The notes under the pieces were generated by a model. The model was not told the DNA's origin. It ran no database searches and worked only from the letters and a program-made list of their open reading frames with translations. Made by a program: the position numbers and the translations under genes. This document shows, one piece after another, positions 25,430 through 37,515 of a stretch of 64,000 nt of DNA. Every line of letters starts with the position of its first letter. Position 1 is the stretch's first letter. Origin of the DNA: Gordionus sp. m RMFG-2023 (taxonomy: Eukaryota; Nematomorpha; Gordioida; Chordodea; Parachordodidae); NCBI RefSeq assembly GCF_954871325.1, contig NC_088778.1:33368730-33432729 (forward strand). Reading direction: 5' to 3'.

Positions 25430-26140
25430 AATTTTTAAAAACATTTTTGAGTAAAATATATCATTTTAAAATATAAATAAATTCTCAAAAAATAATATAT
25501 ATTTATCGTTATTTGGATAAAAAAATAAGGGCAAAATAACTGATAAAAAGCTATATAAATTGAAAATTAAAATAAATTATAAAAATAGATTGTATACCAA
25601 AAGGGTAGAAAATCCTTTTTTCATATTAATTTTTCTTGCAAAATTTTGTAATAATAAAGAAGAAAATTTTTTTTTTTAAAAATATATTTGTAATTATCTA
25701 TTACTCCGCCGATCTCAATCACACCTATTATATACGCGAGTGGAAGAGGGGGAGGGGGGGGTGGTTGCTAATTGGATGTAAGTTCAATAAATTAATAAAG
25801 TTAATAGTTTTAACATTTTAAAGTCGAAGTATAAATGTAATTAACCTTATGCATTCCTTTTTTTTTGTGTGTTTTAAACACCTATTTTAATTCCAAAAAA
25901 TAAAAAATTAATTTTTTAATTCAAATCTATCATAATTTTTTCCAAATTTAAGAGAGGAAGAATTAACCTTTATTTTTATATAAACCCCCCTTTTTGTTTT
26001 AATAATTCGCTGTAAATGTCATCAATCGACTAATAACCGATTTGATTTATATATTTTTTTTTGGATATCTCACTTTAACGTTTTAAAGTAAATATATTGT
26101 AGTATAGTGAAAAATTTGAATGTCAAACTCCCCCCCCCCC
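25430..26140. other. 5' flank of gene B, duplicated upstream of gene C
   Basis: This stretch (GGATGTAAGTT, TGTAATTAACCTT, AGGAAGAATTAACCTTTA, AACCCCCCTTTTTG) aligns by eye with 33490-33760 upstream of gene C. No coding frame is kept in both. Confidence 0.6.
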
Positions 26141-26142
26141 CC

Positions 26143-26200
26143 TACCAGCCATCGTTCAACAATACGAAAATTATGGTAATTCTTACTTCTTTTATTTTAC
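26143..26200 (-). pseudogene. Relic of trypsin exon 3 near gene B
   Basis: The minus-strand text GAATTACCATAATTTTCG plus TATTGTTGAACGATGGCTGG parallels protease exon 16505-16607 (GAATTGCCAGAATATTCG plus TATTGCTGCACAGCTGGATGG). Only about 40 bp are recognisable, with no intact frame. Confidence 0.6.
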
Positions 26201-26881
26201 GAGAGATATACAAATTTGTATTTTTATAAAAAAAAAATTCGCGGCGATCGGTAACTTTAAATGCGATATGATATTTAATGTATTCGGGGCTATATCGCAA
26301 TCGCGTCACTATGAATTTAAGGTTTGTCTAGCTTAATGTCCTATCTGTTAATCTATCCTTTTTGATGCAAAAAATTTAGTTAAAAAAATTTATAGAAAAT
26401 AATTTTAAAATGCTGTTAAAATTTATGCCGATAAATGTTCTAGGTGATTATTAACGGGGTAAACATTTCCGAGGAAAAGAAATGCCACTCGTTACACGTC
26501 TCATAAAGTATCGAATAGCACGTTACTTTTTTGTATCGTTACTTATACAATATATGATCAAAAAGTGTAATGTTATTATATAATATATATTTTTTTTTTT
26601 GAAAAGTATCTTTTTATAAATAATTTAAGCCCAAGTTTGTTAATTTCAGAACAAACCAGCAAAAGTTCCTTATTTTAATTTTATTTTATAAACAATTTTA
26701 TTTTTATGTTGTTAAGTTTTTGTACAGTCTAAAATGTTAAATCTAAATTAACCCAAAGATTTTTTCTAGTGGATAAAAATGCTCAATTTTTTAAAAATAT
26801 ATTGATTACTGCTAAAAATGATATTCTAAAAAAATCAGCCGAAAAAAATAATCATAAATAGAAAATCTAGCCTGGTTCTTA

Positions 26882-26990
<109 letters not shown>

Positions 26991-27189
26991 AAGATATTTT
27001 TTTTCACTTATATTTTTATTTTTCGATTTTCATTAAAATTACAGAGGATTAAAAATATATATTAAAATGGATATATTAAAAATTAAAAAAAATAAATAAA
27101 TATATAATATATATATAATCTATGAAGACATTAAAAAGAAAAAAAATATATATATTTTAAAAAAAAGGGGGGGGGGGTATATATCATCC

Positions 27190-27990
27190 AAGAGAAGAGT
27201 GAATACTTAAAAAATTAGACCGGCAAATTTCCAGGGAAATCTGCTGGCGAAGGTAAAATCCTTCATTGGGGTCCCTGAGATCTGTCTCATTTTTTTCCCT
27301 ATAATTTTAATGAAATTGAGGGCCTCGTTTCCAAACATGTCTAGGGTATTGGCAACGATAGGAATGAACATAGTGTTGGCGAGGCCAGCGTATTTATTTT
27401 TTTTAAGGATTTCTGCCTTTTCGATTGCAGAAAATGAGAGGTTAGACTTGGCAGCAAAATCAACGCAAGTGTAATCCCATGTTAGCGGAATACCATTAAC
27501 CAGGGTATGAGAGAAATACCATCCGGGTGTATGGCGTATTCGTTTGAAAGACCCCCTGGGAGTGTAGATGGGATATTAACTTTTTTAAGGCTGCTAGTAA
27601 AATGTTATTGATAGATTTATGACGAGGTTGTCGTCCACGGGAGAACTTGCGGTGCAAGGGATGGTAAGCCTTCGATTCAATGGGCTGACCACAATCGATG
27701 CAGATGGAGGGAACTACGACATTACAGCCGAGACGGAGGGCTCTACATATACGTAGCTGTTCGCCAGTCATGAGGAGGCCAAGATTGGCGCTGGGGATGG
27801 CTTCCAACCATTCGTAGCCAGAGTTTGCATTTAGTAAAATCAATAGAATCTTTATTCTTTTTTTTTTGTAATTTATAATAAAAAAGGGGTTTATATACTA
27901 TGAAAATCATTGAAACGGAGTGTAATTTGACATGTTTGGCACATATATCTTGAGTGCGTATGGCAATATCTGCATCTACGTTTTTTTTTT
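27190..27990 (-). mobile_element. Retrotransposon reverse-transcriptase C-terminal region, broken
   Basis: The minus-strand frame 27843-27496 contains SGYEWLEAIPSANLGLLM, LRICRALRLGCNVVVPSIC, and RFSRGRQPRHKSINN-like text (KFSRGRQPRHKSINNILL). This is the zinc-binding, post-RT region of a widespread invertebrate retrotransposon family. Downstream text retains WDYTCVDF and FGNEALNFI motifs of the same region. It is fragmentary and not functional. Related pieces lie at 29820, 39755, 50080 and 57780. The class (LINE or other) is unresolved. Confidence 0.65.
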
Positions 27991-28389
27991 CCATTTAGAA
28001 TTTTGAATAAATAATTTCCAGATATATCAGTAGGGTTTTAGCTCTGTAATGCAAACTGGCTTGCGTGCCCTGTACTAAAAATTTTTATCTTCAATTTTTA
28101 GTGGAGCTCGAAGGAAGTAATTAGTAACTTCTCGCCTAAATGCAAGCAAACTCTTCTTTTCATCTTGATTCATGAATCTCCAGATTTTCCACGAATTTAT
28201 CAAATTTATATCGATAAAATTGGTGAATGTTGGCCACCACACTTTTCCCCTCTTATTTTTATTCTATAGCAGATATGGGAATATCACACAGATCAACTCC
28301 ACCCATGGGTTGATATAAGCAGTGATCATATTTGGTTGAGGAATTTTTATTTTAGAAGATATTTTCTTAGAATACCTCCTCGTCACCAT

Positions 28390-28570
28390 TAGTGTTGTTA
28401 AATTACCTAACTTTAGCCATTTCTATTATGTCAGTCAATTTTTAGACTAAAAAAATTGTATTAGGTTTCTAAGTCGAGCCTCAATTTTGAAGATTGATTA
28501 GAATATTTCTGGATATAAGGATGGCTACCCTATTTTATAGTTGGATAAAGATAGGTATTTTAACAACACT
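28390..28570. repeat. MITE family 2
   Basis: The left end is AGTGTTGTTAAATTACCTAA; the right end is TTTTATAGTTGGATAAAGAT then TTTTAACAACACT. The interior TCGAGCCTCAATTTTGAAGA is shared with 40511-40698. Confidence 0.75.
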
Positions 28571-28689
28571 GAAACTAACTATATTTAAAAATTATATATA
28601 GCTGGTGTATATATATATATGAGCACCGTTAACCAGTAATTAATGGGTATATCGAATTAATCAAAGGGTATATCATAATTTATTTCATA

Positions 28690-28895
28690 AAGAATATCGG
28701 GTCATTTTTAAAAATGGCTGATTCAATATTTTAGCCGAAAGTATACTTTCCTAAGCCTCGAGATTGCGATAATAGATATCCAAACCTTTCCATCTAAGTG
28801 CGAAATGTTCACGGTTAGGTAAATATTTTTCTCTGGGTAAAATATTGATATATAGCCATTCTAAAAAATCGGCCTAAATCTTGCCAATTATTAAC
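28690..28895. repeat. Degenerate family 1 MITE
   Basis: Contains AAAAATGGCTGATTCAATAT, TTAGCCG and AAATATTGATATATAGCCAT, but the outermost GTTGTTAAA ends are gone. Confidence 0.55.
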
Positions 28896-29032
28896 CCATT
28901 TATTTTTATATTTATTTTATTTTATTTTATCTAATATATTATAATTTTCAAAACTTTTGTCAAAAAAAAAAATAAAATAAATATCTGAAATTTTTAGAAA
29001 TTTTTTTAATAATTATTTTATTTTTAATAAAT

Positions 29033-29395
29033 GTCGCTGGGGTGGCCTAAGTGGGTTTATAAATGTATGTTTGGAGCAGAAAGTCCCAGGTTCAATCCTG
29101 GTAAGGAACATAAAAATTTTCAGGTTTTTTTTCTTTGATGACAGATGTGTAAGGACATATGCTAAGGATGAATTTATGAGCCGGGAAATGCTATGCCGGT
29201 TACCGACAGGCATGGACAGCCGGGTGCTAGGATACATACAATAAACCAAAAATGAAAGATGGACAACTGGCCTCGTGGGCCATTCAAGAATGATAGAAGG
29301 AATCGATAAGAATGCTCCGGTGGGATATCTGTCGATATTGATACTTCGGTGTGAGATGAAGATACAATGATGGCGATACTCCAGTGGAGGATTTA
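29033..29395 (+). repeat. tRNA-derived SINE
   Basis: The head carries a pol III A-box-like TGGCCTAAGTGG and a B-box GGTTCAATCCTGG 50 bp later, as in tRNA-derived SINEs. It is followed by a tRNA-unrelated body (GACAGATGTGTAAGGACATA, GGCCTCGTGGGCCATTCAAG). A second copy at 51020-51370 is about 90% alike by eye. It is not a tRNA gene: the acceptor and anticodon arms do not pair. Confidence 0.8.
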
Positions 29396-29819
29396 AAAAG
29401 AATAGATAAGGAATTCCGATGGAGGGGGGATATCAGAGATAAAAAGAGATAGAAAACATGAATAATAAAGTGGAGAGAGTATTGAAAGAGCTTACCCACC
29501 AGAAAAAGGTGAAAGCTTAATAGAAAAAAATAATTAAAAAAAATTATTTAAAAATTTAAATTTTTTTTTGATTTTGGCGCCTATTAATAGAACTTTTATT
29601 TTTCATCTCAGTTAAGTTTTATAATTCGGACTGGAGCTAACCGAATGATTAATGAATGGCGGGTAGAGTGACACCTGTAATATCAATTTTATGGTAATTC
29701 CTTTCCTATTATATTTTGTTTTAAAAGTAATTTTAAGTATATATATTTTTCTTAAATTATTTAATAGATACTTTCGTGGAACAATATAACTTTAATTTTA
29801 TTCTCCAACCACGCAATTC

Positions 29820-30500
29820 AAAAGGAATGGGACATCCGGGTTGTTGCTTCGCCTAAACTCTACTATCAAGCATGCAATCCATAGATCTTCCTCTCTTTTT
29901 ATTACTTGCTAAATGAATCTGAGCAGAAGTTCCACAAGGCTATTCCTTCCCTTAATCTACAATTACAACTCACCAAAAATTAACTCACTCATTTCTTTGG
30001 AATCTGTCCCAATTGCTCAATTATTCAACCTTACCTTTACTATGAATGTAATGTTCCTGTTGATCTCCATGTTAAGGACGCATTCGTGGACACAATCATT
30101 TTGATGCCATTATTCAAAGAGCCCACAAATTTGTACAGATTGCATCGATCCTAGAATCTAGTGATTTTTTTAGATCTGACGGAAAACGTCCGGATGGCAT
30201 TAATCCAATTCCTTGGAAGAGAGGTCAGTTTGGCACTATTCCTGTATATATCCTCTTAGCCCCTACAAATCTTAGTACAAAAATCTTGAACACCAGAGGA
30301 AATATCTAATGAAACACAATTTTTTTACCTATAACAACCTCATCTACATTAGCCACATTTGTCAGCTATAGCCTTCTTCAAGGAACATGGTTTACTTAAT
30401 CGTAAAATCACTGATGAACCCAGGGAAGGTTTTTACTTTAAAACAAAGACTCCCCATTGAAATTCATAATGGAATTACGTCAGTTTCATTTGAATCCTAC
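29820..30500 (+). mobile_element. Retrotransposon reverse-transcriptase C-terminal region, broken
   Basis: One stretch reads SDGKRPDGINPIPWKRGQFG, the hallmark of the same post-RT region as at 27190-27990 (DGKRPDG..PW..G). Farther on, KQRLPIEIHNGITSVSFESY fits the family end. It is broken and shows no intact domain. Confidence 0.7.
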
Positions 30501-30539
30501 TTTCTAAGGAGCTAATCTCACCTTTTTTCTTTTAAAAAA

Positions 30540-31390
30540 AATCCTTTTTTACATATCTTAATTTTATGTTTCTTATATTTTAATAACATATGATGGATTA
30601 TTATTGAAACTTATTTTATTTCATTATATAAATGCCTAATTTAAATTCGGGTTGTATTATGGTTTAGGATAATTATTTTTAAAGTTACATTTTTTTTTTG
30701 TAACACGATACTTAAATGTTTATATTTTAGTTACACATGTTTTGTAAAATATTATTTAAATGTTTATTTTGTTTTTGTCTTAGTTTATTATGATTTAAAT
30801 ATTTTTTATATTCTGACGGGATCAATTTAAATATCAGATTATATTTCACTGTTTTTATACATAACAAGACATTTAAATATTTATGATATGAAACATAAAT
30901 AACATCGCTTTTAAATAATTAACCTAAATTCTTCTAATTATATCAAATTCTTTCATAACTACATTCTTATTGTTCCTTATCAATATTACAGTCAACCAAG
31001 CTGATTCCTACATTTCTGCTCATTATTTTTATATCGAATTGAAATTATATATATATATATATATAAGCCATTTTTGATATAGATATAATAGATATATAGA
31101 AATATGCTTCATGATGCTTAACTTAATAAATTTATAGAAAATATATATATACCATTCATTATATGATTTAAAAAAAGATTTGCTAAAAACACAATGCTAA
31201 TTCTCTCTCGAAACTACTCTCAAATTCATTATTTAAATATAAAATATCTCTATTTATAAAATAGAAAAATAGAAGTTAATTCATAATCATAATCATTTAT
31301 TTAAAAACGCGATGAACAAAAATTTACGAAATTTAGATGTATTACAGAATTTATAAGCGTATAAATTATTAACAAAAATGATCGTTTTCT
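30540..31390. other. AT-rich spacer downstream of gene C
   Basis: No supported gene. The last part (TTATTTAAATA...TCTATTT, AACGCGATGAACAAAA, AAGCCGGGAA) parallels 23860-24120 downstream of gene B, extending the B/C duplication through the 3' flank. Confidence 0.55.
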
Positions 31391-31444
31391 TAAGCCGGGA
31401 AAGGGATCGAATCTAATTTCGGAAGTGAGGAATTTGTAAGATCT

Positions 31445-33017
31445 TTACCAATTACAGTAATTAGGACGACCAACCCCATATAAATTTCTTCCGCCATAAC
31501 CCCCATAATAGTAATACCTGTTACTTCGATTATTGTCATCATCATCGTCGTCATCATAATACCTACTACCTCCGTAATACCTACCACCTCTGTAATAACC
31601 TCCTCTGCCCCCATAATAACTTCTACCTCTGGAATAACCTCTACCTCTGGAATAACCTCCTCTGCCGCCACCATATCCTCTACCACGTCCTACACTGCCT
31701 CCGCGTCCTCCGCCACCGCGTCCACCACCGCGTCCTCCACCGCGGCTACCTCCGCCACCGCGACCTCCACCGCGACCGCGTTGCCTTTTTTCGCGAATCA
31801 ATTTGACTCCTTCCAGACCCGTCGATTCGATCGCCCCAACATTTCCCGTACTAATAGCCACCGCTCTCTTTGTTCTAATTAAATTTATATATATTTAAAT
31901 ATCATAAATTTATAATATTTTGCATTTTGTAGTAATGATCTGCATCGGGCCTAATTTTTCAAACCCGGCCCGAATATTTTTTTAAAAAGTTTTGCCGACC
32001 GGGCCCGAACCCGAAATTAATTAAATATGGAAATAAATTTTTATAATTATTCAAAATAAAAGACATGTGTTATAATGTCGTTTAGTTTCGATAAATAAAA
32101 TCTAATATTTTTATTTTACTTAAAAAATTCAATAATAAATTGATAAATTTGGATATATTTTAAAAAATCCAAGGTCCGACCCGTTCGGCCCGAATTTTTT
32201 TTAAAATATTAGGCCCGAGCCCGGCCCGAAACCCGTTTGGGCCGGGCTAGACTCGGGCCGGGTACGGTCCAGACCTAACTTTGCAGATCTCTATTTTATG
32301 CTACATTTTTCAGACCAATGGATCAACAAATAATTGTCCACGGGAGAAGGGAAGCCATGAAGATGGTTTAAAAAAAATGATTTTAAATTTTTTTTTTACT
32401 ACTCAAATTAAAGTTAGTATACCACAAGAAAATTTATATTTGTGCGTATAGGTTGAAGAACTAAAGAGTATATATATCAGACCTGAAGAGGTTGCCATTT
32501 TGCACAACCCGGCCCGGCCTGACTCAGCCCGGATTTATTCAGACCGATCTGGTAAAGAGTTTTCCGAACCGACCCGGCCCGGATATATTTTAAAGAATTT
32601 AAATACGGCCCGACCCGTGTACCCCGGATTGCAGGTCTCTGATCATAGTAATAATCAGAGAGAAATAAAGAAAATTTTCTCCAACAAAGGTTAATAATAT
32701 TACATTTTTTTTTTAGTAATTAAGGTTACCGCATTATATTTTTATATATTTATTTATACTATATATATATATATATTTTTTTAAAAAAAAGGATTACACC
32801 TATATTTTCTACGGCGTTTTTCCCATACATATTTAAGTTATAAATTGAAAACGTTTTGCTCACAATTAATTTATTTGTTTCATTACCTGCTGGCTAAATT
32901 ATCGATTCCTTCAACTTCGGCAAGATTGACGGCTCCGATGGATTCTAATTTAGAGTCCTCTAACGCGACGGAACTCTTTACGACGGTATACGCCAAGCAG
33001 GAGATGGCGATCAGTAA
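31445..33017 (-). CDS. Peptide family member C: secreted Gly/Arg/Tyr-rich precursor
   Basis: Minus-strand exon 33017-32887 (donor GTAATG, phase 2) joins exon 31874-31445. Exon 1 encodes LLIAISCLAYTVV, an acidic pro-region (NLAEVEGIDNLASR), and exon 2 begins TKRAVAISTGNV, then GVKLIREKRQRGRGGG. The tail has about twelve Gly-Arg-Gly blocks, then Tyr/Gly repeats, a run of seven Asp, and ends GRPNYCNW. A signal segment, a KR site and a REKR furin-type site are therefore in the same order as in B. TAG sits in frame directly before the LLI codon, so the start codon lies in an unfound exon. The intron holds a GC-rich MITE pair (31931-32294 and 32477-32643). Function unknown; a Gly/Arg/Tyr-rich secreted structural or antimicrobial peptide is inference. 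Confidence 0.77.
31931..32294. repeat. GC-rich GGCCCG-type MITE in intron of gene C
   Basis: The left end is AATGATCTGCATCGGGCCTAA; the right end is CAGACCTAACTTTGCAGATC then TCTA. Arms are dense in GGCCCG and the core is AT-rich. It has no counterpart in the intron of gene B, so it inserted after the duplication. Confidence 0.8.
32477..32643. repeat. GC-rich MITE, second subfamily, in intron of gene C
   Basis: CAACCCGGCCCGGCCTGACT at the left, CCCCGGATTGCAGGTCTCTG then AT at the right. Same end type as 8537-8743. Confidence 0.65.
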
Positions 33018-33212
33018 CTATTCAGTTTTTCAAAAAAAGAAGCATATTATAAAATATATTAATTATATATTGATAAATCCATTTTTTATTTTCATAATAC
33101 AATGATTCATGCGTTTTGAAAAATATATATGTATGTATATGTGACTGAAAAAGGCTATAAAAACGATATTGAATCCTTACCTAAATCTTTTACACAAAAG
33201 GGTTATTGTACA

Positions 33213-33355
33213 AATTCGAGACATGCCGGTCCGGCCCTAAACTCGGCACTTGCACCCGGATCGTATTTTAATTTTTTTTAAATATACTTTGGGCCGGGCC
33301 GGGTCGGGCCGGGCCGGGTCGAACAATTGGTACCTCTCCGCAGGTTCTCTGATAT
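33213..33355. repeat. GC-rich MITE, second subfamily, 5' of gene C
   Basis: ATGCCGGTCCGGCCCTAAAC on the left, GGGCCGGGCCGGGTCGAAC then GGTACCTCTCCGCAGGTTCT on the right. It lies about 200 bp from the 5' boundary of the first recognised exon of gene C. Confidence 0.65.
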
Positions 33356-33864
33356 AAATTATTTTAAAAAAAAATTATTACCAAAAGAGTAGAAAATCTT
33401 CTTTTCATATTTGTTTATTTTCCTCCCAAATTTTTCGTGATAAGAAAAAAAATAGAATCTTTATTTGGTTCCCAAAGCACCTTTTATATATAAGGATAGG
33501 GGGGGGGGAGGTGGGAATGGGTATTTGGATGTAAGTTTATTAAATGTAGAAAGTTAATCGTTATTTTTTTTTTTGAAATAGAAGATAATGTAATTAACCT
33601 TTGTTTTATTTTTTTTTCTCTTGCGTTGTTTTTTTAAATACTTATTTTAATTTTCAAAAAAAAAAATGTTTTGATCACAAATCTATCAACATCTTTTTAA
33701 AATTTAAAGAAGGAAAGAATTAACCTTTAATTTTAATAAAACACCCCTCTTTTCCATTAATATAAGTGCTATATAATTGTCATGATTTAGTTTTGGATCT
33801 CACTTAACGTTATAAGAGAATATAATGTAGCAAAGGGAATGTTTAACACTCTCCCCAGCCCTAG

Positions 33865-33965
33865 CCACCGAAAATTCGGGTAATTATTTTATTCTTTAGC
33901 TAACGGCGTTATAGCTGGTTTTATCCTATCCTTTAAAGCTATCCATCTCTGCATCATTAATTTTG
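33865..33965 (-). pseudogene. Relic of trypsin exon 3 near gene C
   Basis: The minus strand reads AAGGATAGGATAAAACCAGC then ACGCCGTTAGCTAAAGAAT, parallel to protease exon 16505-16607 (ACGGATAGGATAAAACCGGC then TTGCCGTTAGCTGAAAAGG). KDRIKPA is still readable, but the frame does not continue as a protease. It lies at the same relative position to gene C as the relic at 26143 does to gene B. Confidence 0.7.
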
Positions 33966-33999
33966 ATCCCCCCTCCCGGATATATAAAGGTGTGAGCTC

Positions 34000-34810
34000 T
34001 GTGCAAGCAAGACCTAGAGTATTTTCGTAAAAGTTGTTTGTACCAGACGGGCATCATGGGGATGTTTCTTTTTTAAAAATTTCAGTTTGTAATTTTTTTT
34101 TGTGGATAAACCTATGTACTGAAGTTTGCTAAATACCAGTTTCTAAGGATACCTGAGCGAATGTTCTGTAGGTGCCAGGTCAGTCTTCTTACGAGTGTTT
34201 CAGCACAATCAATATTTAGCATAGCATCAGCTGAGTCTAGTTTACCAACCTAACATACCATTTTTATTTTTAGCTGATCTGGTATTGCATCAATTTGTGC
34301 AATCAATCTATTCAATTTCTGAGACTTTAGGGTCTATGATGTATTTCTTGTTCTTAAAAAAAACTCCGATTCACTTGTGAACCATCATTTTTTTAATCTT
34401 GTTTTAACCAACTCAGAATGAGCATAACTTTAGACTTTGATTGATAGAATCTTAAAGAATGAAAATTTTCCCAGAAAATATTGAAAATTTATAGCACTCT
34501 CCCCAATCCATCAAATTATTATTGAATCATAACGTGAATAGACGGATTTCTTGATAAAGCAAAAAAAAATAAATGGTGATATCATTTCAGTTGAAACAGA
34601 TATTATTATATTAAAAATCAGATAAAGTAATTGTGCAAATATTTTTTTAAAAGAAAATTCATATATATATTCATCTACTTTTACTTTTTTTTTTTAAAAA
34701 AAAGAAATCTTTGCAGCCATATTTGTTTTTGTGCCGCCCCCCCCCCTCTTATGCCCTGCATTCAGATTTATGGCGCGATTTATATAATAAAATACACAAA
34801 ATTAAGACAT
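34000..34810. other. Spacer, no gene recognised
   Basis: Mixed sequence with less AT bias than its surroundings at about 34000-34400, but no frame with a recognisable motif. It may be decayed transposon DNA. Confidence 0.4.
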
Positions 34811-34820
34811 TTTTGTATTA

Positions 34821-35243
34821 GCTGATCTGCATCGGGCCTAATTTTTCGGCTCGACCCGACCCGACCTAACCCGAAATAAAAATTATCTATTCGTTTGACC
34901 CGAACCGGTCCGGCCCGGTCCGGTTCGGCGCGAATTTATTTAAATATGTAGAACTTTTTATTTGTCGTTTTCATCTATTAATATACCAAGAAATTTCCAA
35001 CGAGACAATTATCTACTTATAATTGTATATTATTTAAATAGCGTCTTGTTTTTTTTTTCCTTTGCGAGAATTTTAAAAATATATATCAAATCTATTTGAC
35101 AAAATATTGGTGATACCGACTCAAAATTTTCATAAAAATGTTAGGTTCAGCTCTGCCCAAACCGAACTTACTTTTTTAAAATAGACCGGACCCGGCCCGA
35201 AACCTGTTCGGACCGGTTTCGGGTAGTGATTTGCAGATTTCCA
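34821..35243. repeat. GC-rich GGCCCG-type MITE between divergent genes C and D
   Basis: The left end is GCTGATCTGCATCGGGCCTA; the right end is GGGTAGTGATTTGCAGATTT. Arms include GGTCCGGCCCGGTCCGGTTC. Confidence 0.7.
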
Positions 35244-35399
35244 TTTTATACTTCGCCGCAAATTTGTGCCAACTGTAAATGCAATGTTAACCCCCCCCCC
35301 CCATTCACAGATGCTAAGCGAAAAATTAGCGGTGCAACAGCGTATTTCGTACAATTTGCCACGAATTCTCCATAACTATGAATGAGGGATTAGGCGATT

Positions 35400-36230
35400 C
35401 CTAATTAAGGTGAACCGGAAGAACGATACCGAGTTCCTGGAATTATATCACTTTTTAAAATCTTTGCCAATCCTTACTAATTTAAAATTGGTTGGGAGAC
35501 AGAAAGAAGCTATTAAATTTGTGGTCGCTTTCCAAAAAACAATTAATAAAAGGCAAATCAATTACCTTTTTAAAATGAAAAAAAATCATCTCTTTTTTAA
35601 ATATTTTTGAATCTCAAACCTAAAAAAAGAAAAAAATTTGATCAATTAATTCGTTTATATTCTCGATAATCAATATTTAATTGGCTCTCAACTATATTAC
35701 AGGTAAATTATAAAAATCAATCTATATTTTTTTGTAAAAAGCCAATTTGATTTATTTTTTAACCTTAATAATCCTTGTTTAACTTACTCAATTAAGAAAA
35801 AAATATTTTTTTTTGTTGGCCAATGATTTTTCTAAAAAAAAATTGATTATTTTAAGGAAATTTTGGATATTATTTTTCATTTTCTCTACTTTTGGATAGA
35901 ATAAGTGTTTGTGATGGGAAAGCAAGAATTTATTTTTAAAAAAAAATCATTTTTTGGATTATATATTGTATGATAATCGATCAGGCGTATTTTTTACATG
36001 GAATGCCAAATAAATATGTGTGTAGTATATATAGAAATCACGACTTTGAGGATTTTATTAAAATTATTTTAATTTTTAAAAAAATACAATAAGAAATATC
36101 TAATAAAATTATAATATACTCGGGACATGTTTAAGACATCTAAATTTACGGTATACGCTTTTAATAAAAAATCCCATAAAATTAAATATAATATAATAAT
36201 TATTATTTTAAAAATAATATATACATACAA
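35400..36230. other. Intergenic DNA 5' of gene D
   Basis: The plus-strand frame 35410-35610 has no start context or family match. The rest is AT-rich DNA without supported features. Confidence 0.4.
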
Positions 36231-36315
36231 AACTAATACTAGACTGACTCTTCATTCATTTTACCCGCCAATAGAAATCAGCTGATGACTCGCCATTTTG
36301 CTTTCCCAGTGTAAA
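36230..36315. repeat. Fragment of MITE family 6
   Basis: ACTAGACTGACTCTTCATTC followed by AATCAGCTGATGACTCGCCA then TTTTG matches one end of the elements at 14660 and 20580. Another such fragment is at 63493-63580. Confidence 0.5.
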
Positions 36316-36567
36316 ATAATTTGCACGATAAATTTAAATTAAAGTTAAAAAAAGCAAAATTTCATTTTATCTATATTAAATTCTTACATGGAAAAACCAG
36401 AAAGGCTGTTTCAGCGGCAGATTAATATTGAGCGCAAAATCTATTTCGATGCATGAATTGTTCGCCTTAGAATACGTATTAAATGTCATTGGATTAAGCA
36501 TAACATTTTCTTATCACGATTGAATTATGTACGTTATTATATATTTATATATGTGTCAATTATGTAG

Positions 36568-36831
36568 CTATGGGTTATGCTATTCAGTCTGATCAGCTGC
36601 TACGTCTTAAAATGCAACGCTGCACTTGGTTCTAGCTCCGACGAAAATGATTTGATATCACAATCCGAGGCTCATTTAGCTGAGGAATCAGCCGACAACT
36701 TTGTAAACAAAAGAAAGAGAGAAACGGCAGGCGAAAACAGGGAAAAACGTGATCGTTCCAGGAACCGCCATCATCATCATCATCATCATCGTCGTCATCG
36801 TTATAACGATGATTGGTCTATCTATTTATAG
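36568..36831 (+). CDS. Peptide family member D: secreted histidine-tailed precursor
   Basis: An acceptor ATGTAG is followed by an 87-codon open exon ending in TAG. It opens LWVMLFSLISCYVL, equivalent to the signal segment of A and E-G. An acidic pro-region ends ADNFVN, followed by KRKRETAGENREKR (dibasic and furin-type REKR) and a tail DRSRNR plus seven His, RRHRYNDDWSIYL. The pro-region/KR junction that carries an intron in B, C, E, F and G is continuous here, as in A. In-frame TAG precedes the exon; ATG at 36577 is in frame but leaves only part of the hydrophobic core before it, so an upstream start exon is more likely. Head to head with C. A metal-binding tail is inference. Confidence 0.7.
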   Translation, partial: LWVMLFSLISCYVLKCNAALGSSSDENDLISQSEAHLAEESADNFVNKRKRETAGENREKRDRSRNRHHHHHHHRRHRYNDDWSIYL

Positions 36832-37322
36832 AAAATATTTTCCTTGTAATTTAATTACTAAGTAATTATAAATTTATTTAGAATTAAATGTAATAAATAA
36901 TCTTTATTTATATATATATATAAATAATCTAATATTATAATTTTTCACGTAAGACAAATGATAATGTATATTTTTGCCAAGTTAAAAAAATAATAAATTG
37001 TATAAAAGATATAATCAACACAAACTTTACGAAAAATAAATGTTATAAATAACCCTATGTCAGAATTCGATTCGAATTTCTTACAATATTGGCATGCAAC
37101 TCATTTGATTGACACGGCAGACATTTCTACACCCTAGAAATTAATGATTATAATCCTTAATCTCCCATACTACCCCCCCCCCCCTAAACAAAATATAGGA
37201 AAATCTAATACAAAATTAAGTAAAAAAATTAATCGAGAAATTCGAAAATCATAAGCTATAGCCCTTACCCCCGTTTATATTCATTTATCCTATACCCTAA
37301 TCTATTTATGTTCTATTGACGA

Positions 37323-37515
37323 TAGTGTTGTTAATACCCAACATTAGTTTACCTATTAATACAGCGTGAGCATATTTTTATCCAAAAATATTCTAATCAA
37401 TATTCAAGTTGAGACTCAACTTTAGAAGCTTAATCCAAATTTTAATTTTTAGGCTAAAAAGCTTGATAAGAGCTAGAGAGACAGATGATCAAATTTAAGT
37501 AATTTAACAACACTA
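37323..37515. repeat. MITE family 2
   Basis: TAGTGTTGTTAATACCCAAC on the left and AAGTAATTTAACAACACTAA on the right, with TTGAGACTCAACTTTAGAAG inside. Confidence 0.7.

Noticed and set aside
29033-29110. Possible tRNA gene from A and B boxes
   Set aside because: Acceptor and anticodon stems do not pair, and the same sequence with a long body recurs at 51.02 kb; it is a SINE head.
31390-31686. Val/Glu/Met-rich minus frame over gene C, with equivalents over B (24175-24435) and G (63167-63376)
   Set aside because: Frame-shifted shadows of the Gly-rich repeats; no signal peptide or splice context.
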